NCBI GenBank assembly: GCA_002436085.1
Contig: DIXT01000029.1
Coordinates: forward strand, 1 to 46,932
Direction of reading: 5' to 3'
Source of the DNA: Anaerolineaceae bacterium UBA6073
GTDB taxonomy: Bacteria > Chloroflexota > Anaerolineae > Anaerolineales > Anaerolineaceae
DNA length: 46,932 nucleotides
In this document: positions 24,558 through 33,764 of the stretch, in pieces
How the letters are laid out: each line of letters starts with the position of its first letter
Position numbering within the stretch: the stretch's first letter is position 1
Made by a program: the position numbers and the translations under genes
Notes under the pieces: generated by a model
Databases searched by the model: none
Seen by the model: the letters and a program-made list of their open reading frames with translations, nothing else
Told to the model about the DNA's origin: nothing

Positions 24558-25661
24558 ATGAACGACAACCTGAGATACACAGTCATAGGAGCGGGCAACG
24601 GCGGCAAAGCCATGGCAGCGCATATGGCGCTGATGGGCAACGAAGTCACGCTGTATAACCGCACCTTTGCCAATATTGAAGTCATCGCCGAGCGCGGCGG
24701 GATAGACCTGGACAACCCGGGCGGCATCAGCGGCTTTGGGAAGCTTGTCAAAGTGACCGACAACATTGGGGAAGCCCTGGAGGGCGCGCATGTAGTTATG
24801 GTGGTCGTACCCTCTTCCGGCCACCGCGATATCGCCGCCGCGGCCGCCCCTTACCTGCGGGATGGGCAGATTGTATTGCTGCACCCCGGGCGCACCTGCG
24901 GCGCGATTGAGTTCGCCCAGGTATTACGCGAAAAAAACTGCCCGGGCAAGCCCATCGTGGCTGAAGCCGAAACCTTCATCTACGCCAGCCGCTCCGAAGG
25001 ACCCAGCCACGCGCGCATCTTCCGCATCAAGGAGTCCGTTCCGCTGGCAGCCCTGCCCGCCACCAAAAACCGCGCGGTGCTGGACGCCATCCACCACGTT
25101 TACCCGCAGTACATCGACGGCGGCAATGTGCTCAAGACCGGGCTGAACAACATGGGCGCGGTCTTCCACCCCACCATCACGCTGCTGAACGCCGGCTGGA
25201 TTGAGACCACCCACGGGGATTTTGAGTTCTACATCGACGGCGTTTCCCCTTCGGTCGCCAAACTGCTTGAGACGGTGGACCGCGAACGCTGCACCGTGGC
25301 TTCCTCGCTTGGCATTCGCGCGCGCACCGGCCTGGAATGGCTGGCGATGGCATACGATGCCCGCGGCGAGAACCTGCACGATGCCATCCATAACCAGTCC
25401 GGCTACTACGGCATCAAGGCGCCGGCCACGCTGAACCACCGCTACCTGTTTGAGGAAATCCCGATGAGCCTGGTGCCGATCGCGTCGCTGGGGCTGCGCT
25501 ACGGGGTCTCTGTGCGCGGGATTGACGCTATCATCCGCTTGGCGTGTATTGTGCATAATACTGACTATTGGCGCAAGGGCCGCACGCTGGACAGGCTTGG
25601 CATTGCGGACCTTAGCGTTGAGGAACTGACAAAATATGTGGAGACCGGCGAGCGGGAGTGA
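24558..25661 (+). CDS. NAD(P)-dependent octopine/nopaline-type dehydrogenase
   Basis: A 367-residue two-domain oxidoreductase. The N-terminal Rossmann motif is VIGAGNGGKAMAAHMALMG (about residues 9-27). The C-terminal opine dehydrogenase domain contains NNMGAVFHPTITLLNAGWIE, whose His is the family's catalytic candidate. Opine dehydrogenases reductively condense an amino acid with a 2-oxo acid, or run the reverse; the substrate here is unknown. ATG 24558 follows AGGAG. The gene is co-transcribed with the B12 protein upstream. Beyond it lies almost 2 kb of repeats. Confidence 0.85.
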   Translation: MNDNLRYTVIGAGNGGKAMAAHMALMGNEVTLYNRTFANIEVIAERGGIDLDNPGGISGFGKLVKVTDNIGEALEGAHVVMVVVPSSGHRDIAAAAAPYLRDGQIVLLHPGRTCGAIEFAQVLREKNCPGKPIVAEAETFIYASRSEGPSHARIFRIKESVPLAALPATKNRAVLDAIHHVYPQYIDGGNVLKTGLNNMGAVFHPTITLLNAGWIETTHGDFEFYIDGVSPSVAKLLETVDRERCTVASSLGIRARTGLEWLAMAYDARGENLHDAIHNQSGYYGIKAPATLNHRYLFEEIPMSLVPIASLGLRYGVSVRGIDAIIRLACIVHNTDYWRKGRTLDRLGIADLSVEELTKYVETGERE

Positions 25662-26822
25662 GGGGGGGGGTGCGCGGTGGTGGGGCGTCTTTGCGGCTGC
25701 TTGCGGACGTAGATTGTAGGTTGGGTGCAGCGACGCAGGAGCGAAACCCAACAACAGCCCGGCCGACAGGGAGACCGCTTCGTTCCTCGCGGTGACGAAA
25801 GACTTGTCATTCTGATACCCTGAAGGGTACAGGCCGCAGTGAAGAATCTTAAGCTCTCAGCAAGAAGATCCTTCGCTTTCAAACCGTACCCTTTAGGGCG
25901 TCAAGATGACATTAAAACCGCAACAGAGCCCTGGCGCTTGCGGCAATCTGCCTGTAGAAAAATTCGTCATTAGTATGGAGCGCCAGCGACAGAAGCAATC
26001 TCCCTCTTTGGTAACAGGAGTAAACAGCCCACCCGGGGATACCATCACGCAGCGGCCTTTACTCATTAGGATATCGCATTAGCGCCGGATTCGTCTCTTC
26101 GAGCCGTTTTTCCGCGATAGCATGGGAATAGGGAGGGAACTTCCCGGCAAAACAGCGCGGCAATCTGCACTTTGGCAAGGATCCGTCATTGCGTCTGCTT
26201 GCGGGCGTAGATTGTAGGTTGGGTGCAGCGACGCAGGAGCGAAACCCAACAACTGCCCGGCCGTCCTTGCGAGCCGTTTTGCCACATTCCTCACCTCCTG
26301 TCATTCAGGGTCTTAGGCAAAACGGCGCGGCAATCTCCCGACCGGCCAGCAGGGAGACCGCTTCGTTCCTCGCGGTGACGAAAGGTTTGTCATTGCGGCC
26401 GCGTGCGTACGTAGATGGTGGCTTGGGTGCAGCGACGCAGGAGCGAAACCCAACAACTGCCCGGCCAGCAGGGAGACGAAGTACCCTCCGGGTATCGCAT
26501 CGTTCGCGATGACGAGGAATTCGTGAATGCGACTGCTTGCGTGCGCCAACGACCGAAGTAATCTGCCCGTAGGAGTGATTCGTCCTTGCGAGCCGTTTTG
26601 CCACAATAAAGTTTGAATCGTAAGTAAACTTGCCAGCAAAACGGCGCGGCAATCTGCCTGTGGGTTTGGTTCCAGGCAAAACGGCGCGGCATAGCAAAGC
26701 ATCCTTTGCGGAATCCGCCTTAAACTTTCATTCCTCGTGGTCTCAAATATAATTGTACAAAAATTATCCGGGTAAAGATTTTTCTGCAACCTATGTGTCA
26801 AAATCGTCTGTAGAAAATAAAA

Positions 26823-26900
26823 GGCAGACTGCCACGACCCTTTGCCAGCATGCTAAACGGCATAATCGCACAGTCGAATGGCAAAGGGTCTCGCAGCGAC
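26823..26900. repeat. CCCTTTGCCA hairpin repeat, copy 1
   Basis: GGCAGACTGCCACGACCC starts a unit whose GACCCTTTGCCA (26837-26848) mirrors TGGCAAAGGGTC (26879-26890), ending in a CTCGCAGCGACG-like tail. A second copy with a different loop is at 35746-35823. Confidence 0.75.
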
Positions 26901-27333
26901 GAATCAGCCGCTGCAGTGCCTCTTTACAGTGATAAGGAGCGCCATATGGGTATAGCCACAGGGTAATGACGCTGGATCCGTCATTACGAGCCGTTTGGCC
27001 GCATAACTTTCCACCCATAAGTCCAGATTTTCAGGCCAAACGGCTTGGTAATCTGCCTGTAAATACTGCGGGAGACATAGTGTCCTCTTGGCATCGCCGC
27101 TTTCCGTCCTGTAATCTTTAGGGTATCACGATGACGAACATCTTGTCATACTGCTCCCCTTCAGGTATCAGTATGACAAACCGCAAGCCTCCGGACTGGA
27201 TTGAGATTAGCTCAGCAGTTTTTTAGACTAGGCATCAAACTCTACGTTGGCTGATATGTCAATCATCACACCGGAAACCATTTCGTAGATACAATACAAT
27301 GAATCCACACGCCCCCAACCAAAAGGAGCCGCC

Positions 27334-27405
27334 ATGTCCGCACCCATCCTCGTCGCCTACGCCACCCGTTACGGTTCCACCGCCGAAGTCGTAGGTCAGG
27401 TGTAG
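27334..27405 (+). pseudogene. Truncated flavodoxin gene start, copy 1
   Basis: An AAAGGAG ribosome site and ATG open a frame encoding MSAPILVAYATRYGSTAEVV, the first strand and FMN phosphate loop (ATRYGSTAEV) of a flavodoxin/HemG-like protein. The frame ends after 23 codons where a GTAGGT...AGGAGCGAAACCCAAC element begins. No further flavodoxin sequence follows. It is almost identical to 29491 onward. Confidence 0.75.
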
Positions 27406-27572
27406 CGGCGCAGGAGCGAAACCCAACAACTGCCCGGCCAACAGGGAGACGAAGTACCCTCCGGGTATCGCTTCGTTCCTCGCGATGACGAAAGATTTGT
27501 CATTCTGATACCCTGAAGGGTATCAATGACAAGTCCCCGGTCAGGAAACAAAAGGAAACAGTAAAACGTGCA

Positions 27573-28340
27573 TCAGCGTTTCCATCTACCAAAGTGTTTC
27601 TTAGCTTCACCGTAAACCAAAATATCTTCATCGAACAAAATATGATCTTTTATTGAATTAAATAACAAAGCCATTGCTTTTGGTTTAACCATGTTAAATC
27701 TTATTTCGCGATAATGTGTTTCGCTGTCATTTCGCATTTCAATTTCGCCAAGGTTCTGACCTTCGAACTTCAGTATTACTTTTTGGAAAGAAAATTGAGA
27801 TGGGTTTCTCGCAATTGAGTTTGTAACAGTGAGGTTTTCAACCATTACCTTGACAACTTCTTTTCCCCAAAAAACATGGAATTTTCCATCATGATAGACC
27901 GTTAGATAATTTACTTCATTACCATTGAATAAAGATTTTTCTAGAAAAGCTCTAAGCATTACTATACTTGAGAGTTTTTTAGCTAACAATTGCATGTTAG
28001 GTTCAAGGGCTTTCTTATAAATCTCCTTATTTTGTTGATATTCATAATAAGTGCTTGGAAAAGAATTAATACAACTTATAAGAATGTCACCAATACCATT
28101 CATCGTTAAAAATTCATCAAATCTAGACATACTGTATAAGAATATCTGCCATTTTTTAACACCTGCTTTTACAGAATGAGCATCACCTGATGGGTCTATT
28201 ACATCTTTTTTAGCTTTAAGGTCATTTTGATAATCATCACTTAATCCAAGCATGAGTGCAAAGAGTTTTGCAATATCATGACCCTCCTGCCTTATTCTCC
28301 TTGCTTCATCAGATGATGATCCCCGTTTTTTTGCATTCAT
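27573..28340 (-). CDS. Putative type II restriction endonuclease
   Basis: A 255-residue AT-rich gene of no family I can name with certainty. ATG 28340 overlaps the methyltransferase TGA by 4 bp and has an AAGGAT ribosome site; a TTG at 28355 would add five residues. Around residues 46-67, KKDVIDPSGDAHSVKAG then KKWQIF could be a variant PD-(D/E)xK nuclease core (Asp 49/53, Lys 58). Coupling to a DNA adenine methyltransferase makes a cognate restriction enzyme the likeliest role, but this is inference. No HNH or PLD motif was seen. Confidence 0.6.
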   Translation of the reverse strand: MNAKKRGSSSDEARRIRQEGHDIAKLFALMLGLSDDYQNDLKAKKDVIDPSGDAHSVKAGVKKWQIFLYSMSRFDEFLTMNGIGDILISCINSFPSTYYEYQQNKEIYKKALEPNMQLLAKKLSSIVMLRAFLEKSLFNGNEVNYLTVYHDGKFHVFWGKEVVKVMVENLTVTNSIARNPSQFSFQKVILKFEGQNLGEIEMRNDSETHYREIRFNMVKPKAMALLFNSIKDHILFDEDILVYGEAKKHFGRWKR

Positions 28341-29305
28341 TCCGGATCCTTCCAAATAATTATTTCATGGGATTTTTTTATGTAAGACCCATTGTTTCCA
28401 TTAGCTCTATTCTTACCAATTCTTGTGTCTCCTTGACTAAAGGTATATTGCCAGGTTGGATAGAAGTAATTGAAATCCTTGTACCAATCTCTAATAGTTG
28501 TACAATCATTATACGAGAGAATAAAACCACCTTTATGGGAATACAGTAAATCTCTAAGTAATTCGTGTTTGAATCCTTTGTGATGTATAGGAAAATTCCT
28601 ATGAGGATACATACCAATGAACATCTTGCTGTCTCCACCTAAATAGTATGGCGGGTCGCAGTATAAAAAATCATTAGGGAAATTTGGTATTACATTATCA
28701 AATGTTTCACATTGAACTTTGAGTTTTGTACACTGGAAGTTTCTAACTTTCTCTACCATTTTTTTATAACGTGTTTGTTGAAGATAAACACTAGATTGCG
28801 AACCAAGAAAATGAGGTCCATATGATGTATTAAAATTAAAGTAATAGACCGCAGCAAGATCTAATCCTTCTAATAATTGCTCCTTATTCCAATGTTTAAG
28901 CAAGATATCTTTGACTCTTTTGTATTCTTCTTTAGTCGGTTCAAAAAGTTCTAGTTTGTCGGCTAATGCTGATGGTTCAGATAATTGGTATTCCCAATAA
29001 TTTATTAGAATATCAAAAATGTCAAAACCCAATACTTCTATACCCAATTCTTTTGCTAATGCAATCTCTACCGAACCCCCACCAAGAAAAGGTGATATCA
29101 CCCTTGTTACATTTTCAGGCAGAAGGTTAGCAATATAGCCGACGGCTAATGTTTTTCCACCAGCATAACGCAATGGAGAGCCTAAATATCTTTTATACGA
29201 ATTCGGATTGCTTTTACTCCGAAGTTTTTCTAGCAACTGGTTCTTTTTAGTAAGGAATGACAGTTGAACAAATTCGTCCATTAATTTATCTTCTTCTATA
29301 AGCAT
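28337..29305 (-). CDS. D12-class (Dam-like) DNA adenine N6-methyltransferase
   Basis: A 322-residue SAM-dependent enzyme of the alpha/D12 class that methylates adenine in a specific DNA site. Seen in order are SPLRYAGGKT (about 43-52), SAM-binding ISPFLGGGSVEIALA (about 70-84), FDIFDILINYWEY, and catalytic DPPYYLGG near residue 216. The target sequence cannot be read from the protein. The gene is strongly AT-rich against its GC-rich surroundings, implying transfer. Its TGA overlaps the putative nuclease ATG. The pair is bracketed by duplicate flavodoxin fragments. Confidence 0.9.
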   Translation of the reverse strand: MLIEEDKLMDEFVQLSFLTKKNQLLEKLRSKSNPNSYKRYLGSPLRYAGGKTLAVGYIANLLPENVTRVISPFLGGGSVEIALAKELGIEVLGFDIFDILINYWEYQLSEPSALADKLELFEPTKEEYKRVKDILLKHWNKEQLLEGLDLAAVYYFNFNTSYGPHFLGSQSSVYLQQTRYKKMVEKVRNFQCTKLKVQCETFDNVIPNFPNDFLYCDPPYYLGGDSKMFIGMYPHRNFPIHHKGFKHELLRDLLYSHKGGFILSYNDCTTIRDWYKDFNYFYPTWQYTFSQGDTRIGKNRANGNNGSYIKKSHEIIIWKDPE

Positions 29306-29490
29306 ATTGTATTCTTTTCACAAACCTGTACATATATCAACAAAAAAATGTTGATTTTTAGAATTGGAGAGGTAATCAAGGTTGCCATAAACAACAATAC
29401 CCCGTATTCCTAAACAATGTTGAGTATACTACTTATTTAGAGGTTATCATTCTTCCTCCCCTCACTTCCTCCCCACCAAAAGGAGCTGCC

Positions 29491-29556
29491 ATGTCCGTAC
29501 CCATCCTCGTCGCCTACGCCACTCGTTACGGTTCCACCGCCGAAGTCGTAGGTTGG
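29491..29556 (+). pseudogene. Truncated flavodoxin gene start, copy 2
   Basis: AAAGGAG and ATG open MSVPILVAYATRYGSTAEVV, nearly the same as the fragment at 27334. At codon 21 the frame runs into GTAGGTTGGGTGCAGCGACG, then meaningless sequence to 29769. It lies 2157 bp from copy 1 in the same direction; together they flank the restriction-modification pair. Confidence 0.75.
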
Positions 29557-29870
29557 GTGCAGCGACGCAGGAGCGAAACCCAACAACAATCCCCACCAAC
29601 CGCTCAGCATCTAATTGACCAAATTCCGTTGGGTTGCGCTCCGAAAAATAAACGACCAATCGAGTCCCGTTTTCGCTCCTCCCAAGCTATTACCCGTTCT
29701 CACCGGTCTCCCGACCGTGTGAGGAAGTTGACCTTTAGGTCTCCAATCAATAATATATACACAAAGTGAAGAATCTTCTTAGGATGACAAGCGACCAGGT
29801 AACTCCAGCTCTTTACGGCTTCTGAGTTCAAAGCCCTCCCGACCGCCATCGTGAGAGCTTAATCACAAAC

Positions 29871-29892
29871 AGCCCGACCTTCCGGTCGGGCT
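29871..29892 (-). terminator. Probable terminator of gdhA
   Basis: AGCCCGACC (29871-29879) and GGTCGGGCT (29884-29892) form a perfect 9-bp stem with a four-base loop, 25 bp beyond the gdhA stop. The T-tract on the minus strand is weak (GTTTGTG). Confidence 0.65.
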
Positions 29893-29916
29893 GCCCTCTC
29901 AAACTTACCTCAAATC

Positions 29917-31203
29917 CTAAATCCAGCCGCGCAGTTCCATAGCCTTGACCACCTTGTGGATGGCAACCATGTACGCCGCGTCGCGCATGCCGACGTTCTG
30001 CTCCAAAGACATGTCCAGCACGCCCTTGAAAGCGGTGGTCATGTTGTTGTTCAGCTTCTCCAGCACCTCTTCGCGCGTCCAGTAGAAGTTCATGTCGTTC
30101 TGCACGCCCTCAAAGTACGAGACGGTCACACCGCCGCTATTGCACAAGAAGTCCGGCACGATGAAGATGCCGCGCTCGTTCAGCACCACGTCCGCTTCGG
30201 GGGTGGTGGGCCCATTGGCGCCTTCCGCCAGGATTTTCACGCTGGGGTTGATGAGGTGCACAGTTTCCGCATTAATCTGGCCTTCCAGCGCGGCGGGGAT
30301 GAGCACGTCCACCGGCTTGCTAATCCATGCGCCGCCGTCCTCAAGCTGGTAGCCGGCTTCGCGGGCTTTATCCTTGTTAATCGTGCCGTACTGGTCGGTG
30401 ATGCTCTTCAGGAACCACGGATCCACGCCGTCTTCCTTGCTGAAGGTGTACGAAACTTTATCTTCCCGGTCCCAGCAGGAAACGCACACCACCTTGCCGC
30501 CCAGGATTTCCTTGAAGCCGATGGCGGCGTACTGCGAAACGTTGCCAAAGCCCTGCAGCGCGACGGTGCATTCCGTAGGGGTGAGGCCCAGGTGCTTCAT
30601 CGCCTCGCGCACGGTATAAATAACGCCAAAACCGGTTGCTTCGGTGCGCCCAAGCGAACCGCCGCCGCCGACGGGCTTGCCGGTGATCACGCCGGGGGTG
30701 TACTGCCCGGTGATGCGCGAATATTCATCCATCATCCAGCCCATCATCTGGGGGGTAGTGCCAACATCCGGGGCGGGCACGTCCTGGCGCGGGCCGATGT
30801 TGCGGTACATAGCCCGCACATAAGCACGGCACAGGCGCTCTTTTTCCGCAACCGAGAGCGTGGCGGGGTCCACCACGACGCCGCCCTTGCCGCCGCCCAG
30901 CGGGATATCGGCGACCGCGCATTTCCAGGTCATCCACATGGAAAGCGCGCGCACGGTATCAGCTGTTTCCGCCGGGTGAAAGCGCAGACCGCCTTTATTA
31001 GGGCCGCGGGCGTCATTGTGCTGCACGCGGAAGGCATGGAACACCCGGATTTTCCCGTCGTCCATGCGCACTGGCAGGCGCATATGGAACTCACGGGCAG
31101 GCCAGCGCAGAATCTGACGAACCTGCTCGTCCAGCCCAAGCTGGTCGGCAACTTTGTCAAATTGCTGCTGTGCCATCTCAAATGCATTGGTTTGTCCTGA
31201 CAT
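29917..31203 (-). CDS. gdhA: Glutamate dehydrogenase (Glu/Leu/Phe/Val family)
   Basis: A 428-residue enzyme for reversible NAD(P)-linked deamination of glutamate to 2-oxoglutarate and ammonia. The substrate and catalytic region is seen in NKGGLRFHP, TWKCAVADIPLGGGKGG (catalytic Lys in GGGKGG area) and APDVGT. The coenzyme domain has TGFGVIYTVREAM and VALQGFGNVSQYAA. Length is normal for the hexameric short GDH. ATG 31203 follows AGGAGAG. The aminotransferase on the same strand lies 190 bp upstream, so they may be separately transcribed but both act in amino-acid nitrogen flow. Confidence 0.95.
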   Translation of the reverse strand: MSGQTNAFEMAQQQFDKVADQLGLDEQVRQILRWPAREFHMRLPVRMDDGKIRVFHAFRVQHNDARGPNKGGLRFHPAETADTVRALSMWMTWKCAVADIPLGGGKGGVVVDPATLSVAEKERLCRAYVRAMYRNIGPRQDVPAPDVGTTPQMMGWMMDEYSRITGQYTPGVITGKPVGGGGSLGRTEATGFGVIYTVREAMKHLGLTPTECTVALQGFGNVSQYAAIGFKEILGGKVVCVSCWDREDKVSYTFSKEDGVDPWFLKSITDQYGTINKDKAREAGYQLEDGGAWISKPVDVLIPAALEGQINAETVHLINPSVKILAEGANGPTTPEADVVLNERGIFIVPDFLCNSGGVTVSYFEGVQNDMNFYWTREEVLEKLNNNMTTAFKGVLDMSLEQNVGMRDAAYMVAIHKVVKAMELRGWI

Positions 31204-31393
31204 TTTCTCTCCTGTTGATCTGTTTTTTATAATTCCACGCGGTTCTTTAAAGAAATTACGGGCAGACCGAAGCCGCTCCGGGTGCCCGAAATAATTTTCT
31301 GATATCTTCCGGAAGAAGGGTCATTCTTTCCTCAAGATCCTGCTTTTAATGTAACGCAATAAAAGTATCGCGTCAAGCACAGCGCTCCCAGGC

Positions 31394-32560
31394 TCACGCG
31401 CGGTGTCGTTTCAGGAAGGCTTCCATGCGTTCCAGCGCGATTTCAATGCAGTGGTACTCTGTGGCGTACGAACAGCGCACAAACCCGATGCCGGAATCCC
31501 CGAAGGAACGCCCGGGTACCACGGCCACGTGCTCTTCATAGAGCAGCTTTTCGGCAAACTCCTCGTCGTCCATCCCGCTGGAACTAACATCCGGGAACAC
31601 GTAGAAAGCCCCGCCCGGGGTGCAGGTTTTCAGCCCCATCGCGTTCAGTCCGCTGCAGATGAGCTGCCGGCGGCGGTCGTATTCCTCGCGCATTTCCTGC
31701 ACGTAGGGTTCGCCTACGCGCAGCGCTTCCAAAGCGGCGTACTGTGAGATGGTCGGCGCGGACATGACCGAGTATTGGTGGATGCGCACCAGACCTGCCG
31801 CGATTTCGGCGGGCGCCGCCACGTAACCGATGCGCCAGCCTGTCATGGCATAGGCTTTGGAGAATCCGCCCAAGAGGATGGTGCGCGCCCACATACCCGG
31901 CAGCGCCGCAAAGCATACATGCTCCTGTTCGTAAACCAGACGGTCATAAATCTCATCCGAGATGACCATCAGGTCATGTTTTTCGGCCAGTTGCGCAATC
32001 TTCAGGAGCGTCTCGCGCGTGGCCACCGCGCCGGTAGGGTTATTGGGGTAACCGATGAAAATTGCCTTGGTGCGCGGGGTGATCGCCTGTTCAATCAGGT
32101 CCGGACGCGGCTCAAAGTTATCCGCCATATAGGTCGGAATCTCCACCGCCACGCCGCCTGCCAGCTGCACTTCCGCTTGATAGGACACAAAACAGGGTGT
32201 GGGAATGATGACCTCATCCCCAGGGTCCAGCAGCGCTGTGAAGGTGAGGTATAGCGCTTCGGATACGCCTACAGTGAGGATAATTTCCTCATTTGGGTTG
32301 TACGTGACGCCGTATAAATTGTTCAGGTGCCTGGCGACGGCCTCGCGCAGCGGCAGGATGCCGTGGTTGGACGTGTAGTGGGTGTCTCCGCGCTCCAAAG
32401 AGGCAATCCCGGCGCGGATAATCGGCGCCGGCGTGGTAAAGTCGGGTTCGCCAATGCCCAGTGAGATGACATCCTGCATAGTGGCAGCGATGTCAAAGAA
32501 TTTGCGAATCCCCGAGGGTTTGAGCTCAACTACTCGTCTGGCAAGTACGGATTTTGTCAT
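31394..32560 (-). CDS. PLP-dependent class I/II aminotransferase
   Basis: A 388-residue fold type I aminotransferase. Seen are LGIGEPDFTTPAPI, YTSNHGILPLREAVA, GYPNNPTGAVA (Asn/Pro motif), ISDEIYDRLVY (Asp/Tyr contacting PLP) and the Schiff-base lysine in GGFSKAYAMTGWRIGY. It most resembles the aspartate/aromatic-type subgroup; substrate is not certain. ATG 32560 follows AAGGAG, 23 bp after the nucleotidyltransferase stop, so the two are probably one operon despite unrelated functions. Confidence 0.92.
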   Translation of the reverse strand: MTKSVLARRVVELKPSGIRKFFDIAATMQDVISLGIGEPDFTTPAPIIRAGIASLERGDTHYTSNHGILPLREAVARHLNNLYGVTYNPNEEIILTVGVSEALYLTFTALLDPGDEVIIPTPCFVSYQAEVQLAGGVAVEIPTYMADNFEPRPDLIEQAITPRTKAIFIGYPNNPTGAVATRETLLKIAQLAEKHDLMVISDEIYDRLVYEQEHVCFAALPGMWARTILLGGFSKAYAMTGWRIGYVAAPAEIAAGLVRIHQYSVMSAPTISQYAALEALRVGEPYVQEMREEYDRRRQLICSGLNAMGLKTCTPGGAFYVFPDVSSSGMDDEEFAEKLLYEEHVAVVPGRSFGDSGIGFVRCSYATEYHCIEIALERMEAFLKRHRA

Positions 32561-32583
32561 GAATTCTCCTTTTTTTTGCCTGA

Positions 32584-33597
32584 TTACCAGCTCACCCAGG
32601 AATTATCTCCCAGGTTAAACTTACCCATCATGCCCGTGATGACCACATCGTGCCCCAGAATGGAACCTTCCAGGTGAGTGTTGGTGATATGCACACCGGG
32701 GCTGAGGATGGAATCACGGATGCTGCTGTTCTGGATGACCGCTCCCGCGCCTATGGAAGCAAACGGACCTATGATTGAGGCGCTTAGGCGTGCGTCGGGA
32801 TGGATGAAAACCGGCGGCAGCACTACGCAGTCGTCCTGATAGATGGTCTGTTGGACGTTCGCGCGCCCGTGTTCCAGCAAATAGCGGTTGGTATCCAACA
32901 GCGCTTCGGAGGTACCTGCGTCCAACCAGACGCTGACCTGCTCGGTGCGCATCACGGAGCCTTTTTCAAGGTAGATATTCAGCGCGTCCGCCAGGTAATA
33001 TTCCCCTTTTAGCGAAATGTTGCGGCGGAACTGTTCCTCGACTGCCTCAAGCAGCGTCTCGCCTTCCTTGAAGTAATAGCAGCCGACTACCGCTAAATTG
33101 TTGTTCATGTCGTTTGGCTTTTCAATCAGGCGCCGCACCAGCCCCAGCGCGCCGGTTTCCGCCACGCCAAAACGGCGCGGGTCAGGAACTGCCTTCACCC
33201 AGGCGACGGAATCGAGCTTTTCGCTGCTGAGGAACGCGAAAGAGTTTTCAATCAGCGTATCCGAAAAAACTACCAGCAGCGGACCCTTCAGATATTCCCG
33301 GGCGTGCCAGAGCGCGTCGGATTGGCCTTTCTTTTCGGGCTGCTCCACGTAGTGGACCTGCTTGCGCGGATGGAATTTTTGCATATGGGCGTGGATAAGC
33401 TCGCGCTGCCCTGGTGACATTATAAAAACATATTCCACGTGGTCGGCATCCGGAACCGTCTTGAACATACCGAGCATGTGGTCCAACACTGTGCTGCCTG
33501 CCAGCGCGATTAGCGGTTTGGGCCTGCTCCAGGTGAGCGGACGCAGACGGCTGCCCAGGCCTGCCATGGGAATGATGATTTTTAATGTTTCAGGCAT
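32584..33597 (-). CDS. Sugar-phosphate nucleotidyltransferase with C-terminal beta-helix
   Basis: A 337-residue enzyme likely to join NTP and a sugar 1-phosphate into an NDP-sugar. The nucleotide-binding signature IIPMAGLGSRLRPLT with SRPKPLIALAG opens the protein. The C-terminal ~80 residues show hexapeptide-repeat character (IHPDARLSASIIGPFASIGA) of a left-handed beta-helix, as in GlmU/GDP-mannose pyrophosphorylase-like proteins. Exact sugar and nucleotide are not determinable. It lies upstream of the aminotransferase. Confidence 0.88.
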   Translation of the reverse strand: MPETLKIIIPMAGLGSRLRPLTWSRPKPLIALAGSTVLDHMLGMFKTVPDADHVEYVFIMSPGQRELIHAHMQKFHPRKQVHYVEQPEKKGQSDALWHAREYLKGPLLVVFSDTLIENSFAFLSSEKLDSVAWVKAVPDPRRFGVAETGALGLVRRLIEKPNDMNNNLAVVGCYYFKEGETLLEAVEEQFRRNISLKGEYYLADALNIYLEKGSVMRTEQVSVWLDAGTSEALLDTNRYLLEHGRANVQQTIYQDDCVVLPPVFIHPDARLSASIIGPFASIGAGAVIQNSSIRDSILSPGVHITNTHLEGSILGHDVVITGMMGKFNLGDNSWVSW

Positions 33598-33764
33598 AGG
33601 GGAATCTCCGAAAAGAGCGATAATGTCCTGCCAGTAAGCGCTTGATGCATCTCAAAAACCGACCTCATTCCAGTATTCAGTCCGCGCGTGATTTTGCCGC
33701 GCCAAACTGCTTGAGCCCTGCAGGCTTGACTTGATTATACCTGTATCCGGGATAAACTGGGGGC

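Larger units (their letters stand above)
25662..27572. repeat. Repeat-rich non-coding region
   Basis: A 1.9-kb stretch with no supported gene apart from a flavodoxin fragment (27334). It holds GTAGGTTGGGTGCAGCGACG single-arm elements (25716-25754, 26214-26252, about 26417-26457, about 27391-27426) and several GCCGTTTTGCC/GGCAAAACGGC palindromes (about 26100-26160, 26275-26330, 26590-26650, and a GGCC variant near 26990-27045). It also has a CCCTTTGCCA/TGGCAAAGGG hairpin (26837-26890) and GATACCC-TGAAGGGTA motifs. Short ORFs here are repeat artefacts. Confidence 0.8.

Noticed and set aside
26305..26801. Minus-strand frames in the 26-kb region
   Set aside because: They run through several repeat copies and reuse the same peptide fragments; no real gene is supported.
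29557..29769. Continuation of flavodoxin copy 2 as a 92-residue protein
   Set aside because: After codon 21 the frame encodes repeat-derived sequence with no flavodoxin features.
31204..31393. Possible riboswitch before gdhA
   Set aside because: Only weak inverted repeats and no recognised aptamer motif were seen in the 190-bp gap.
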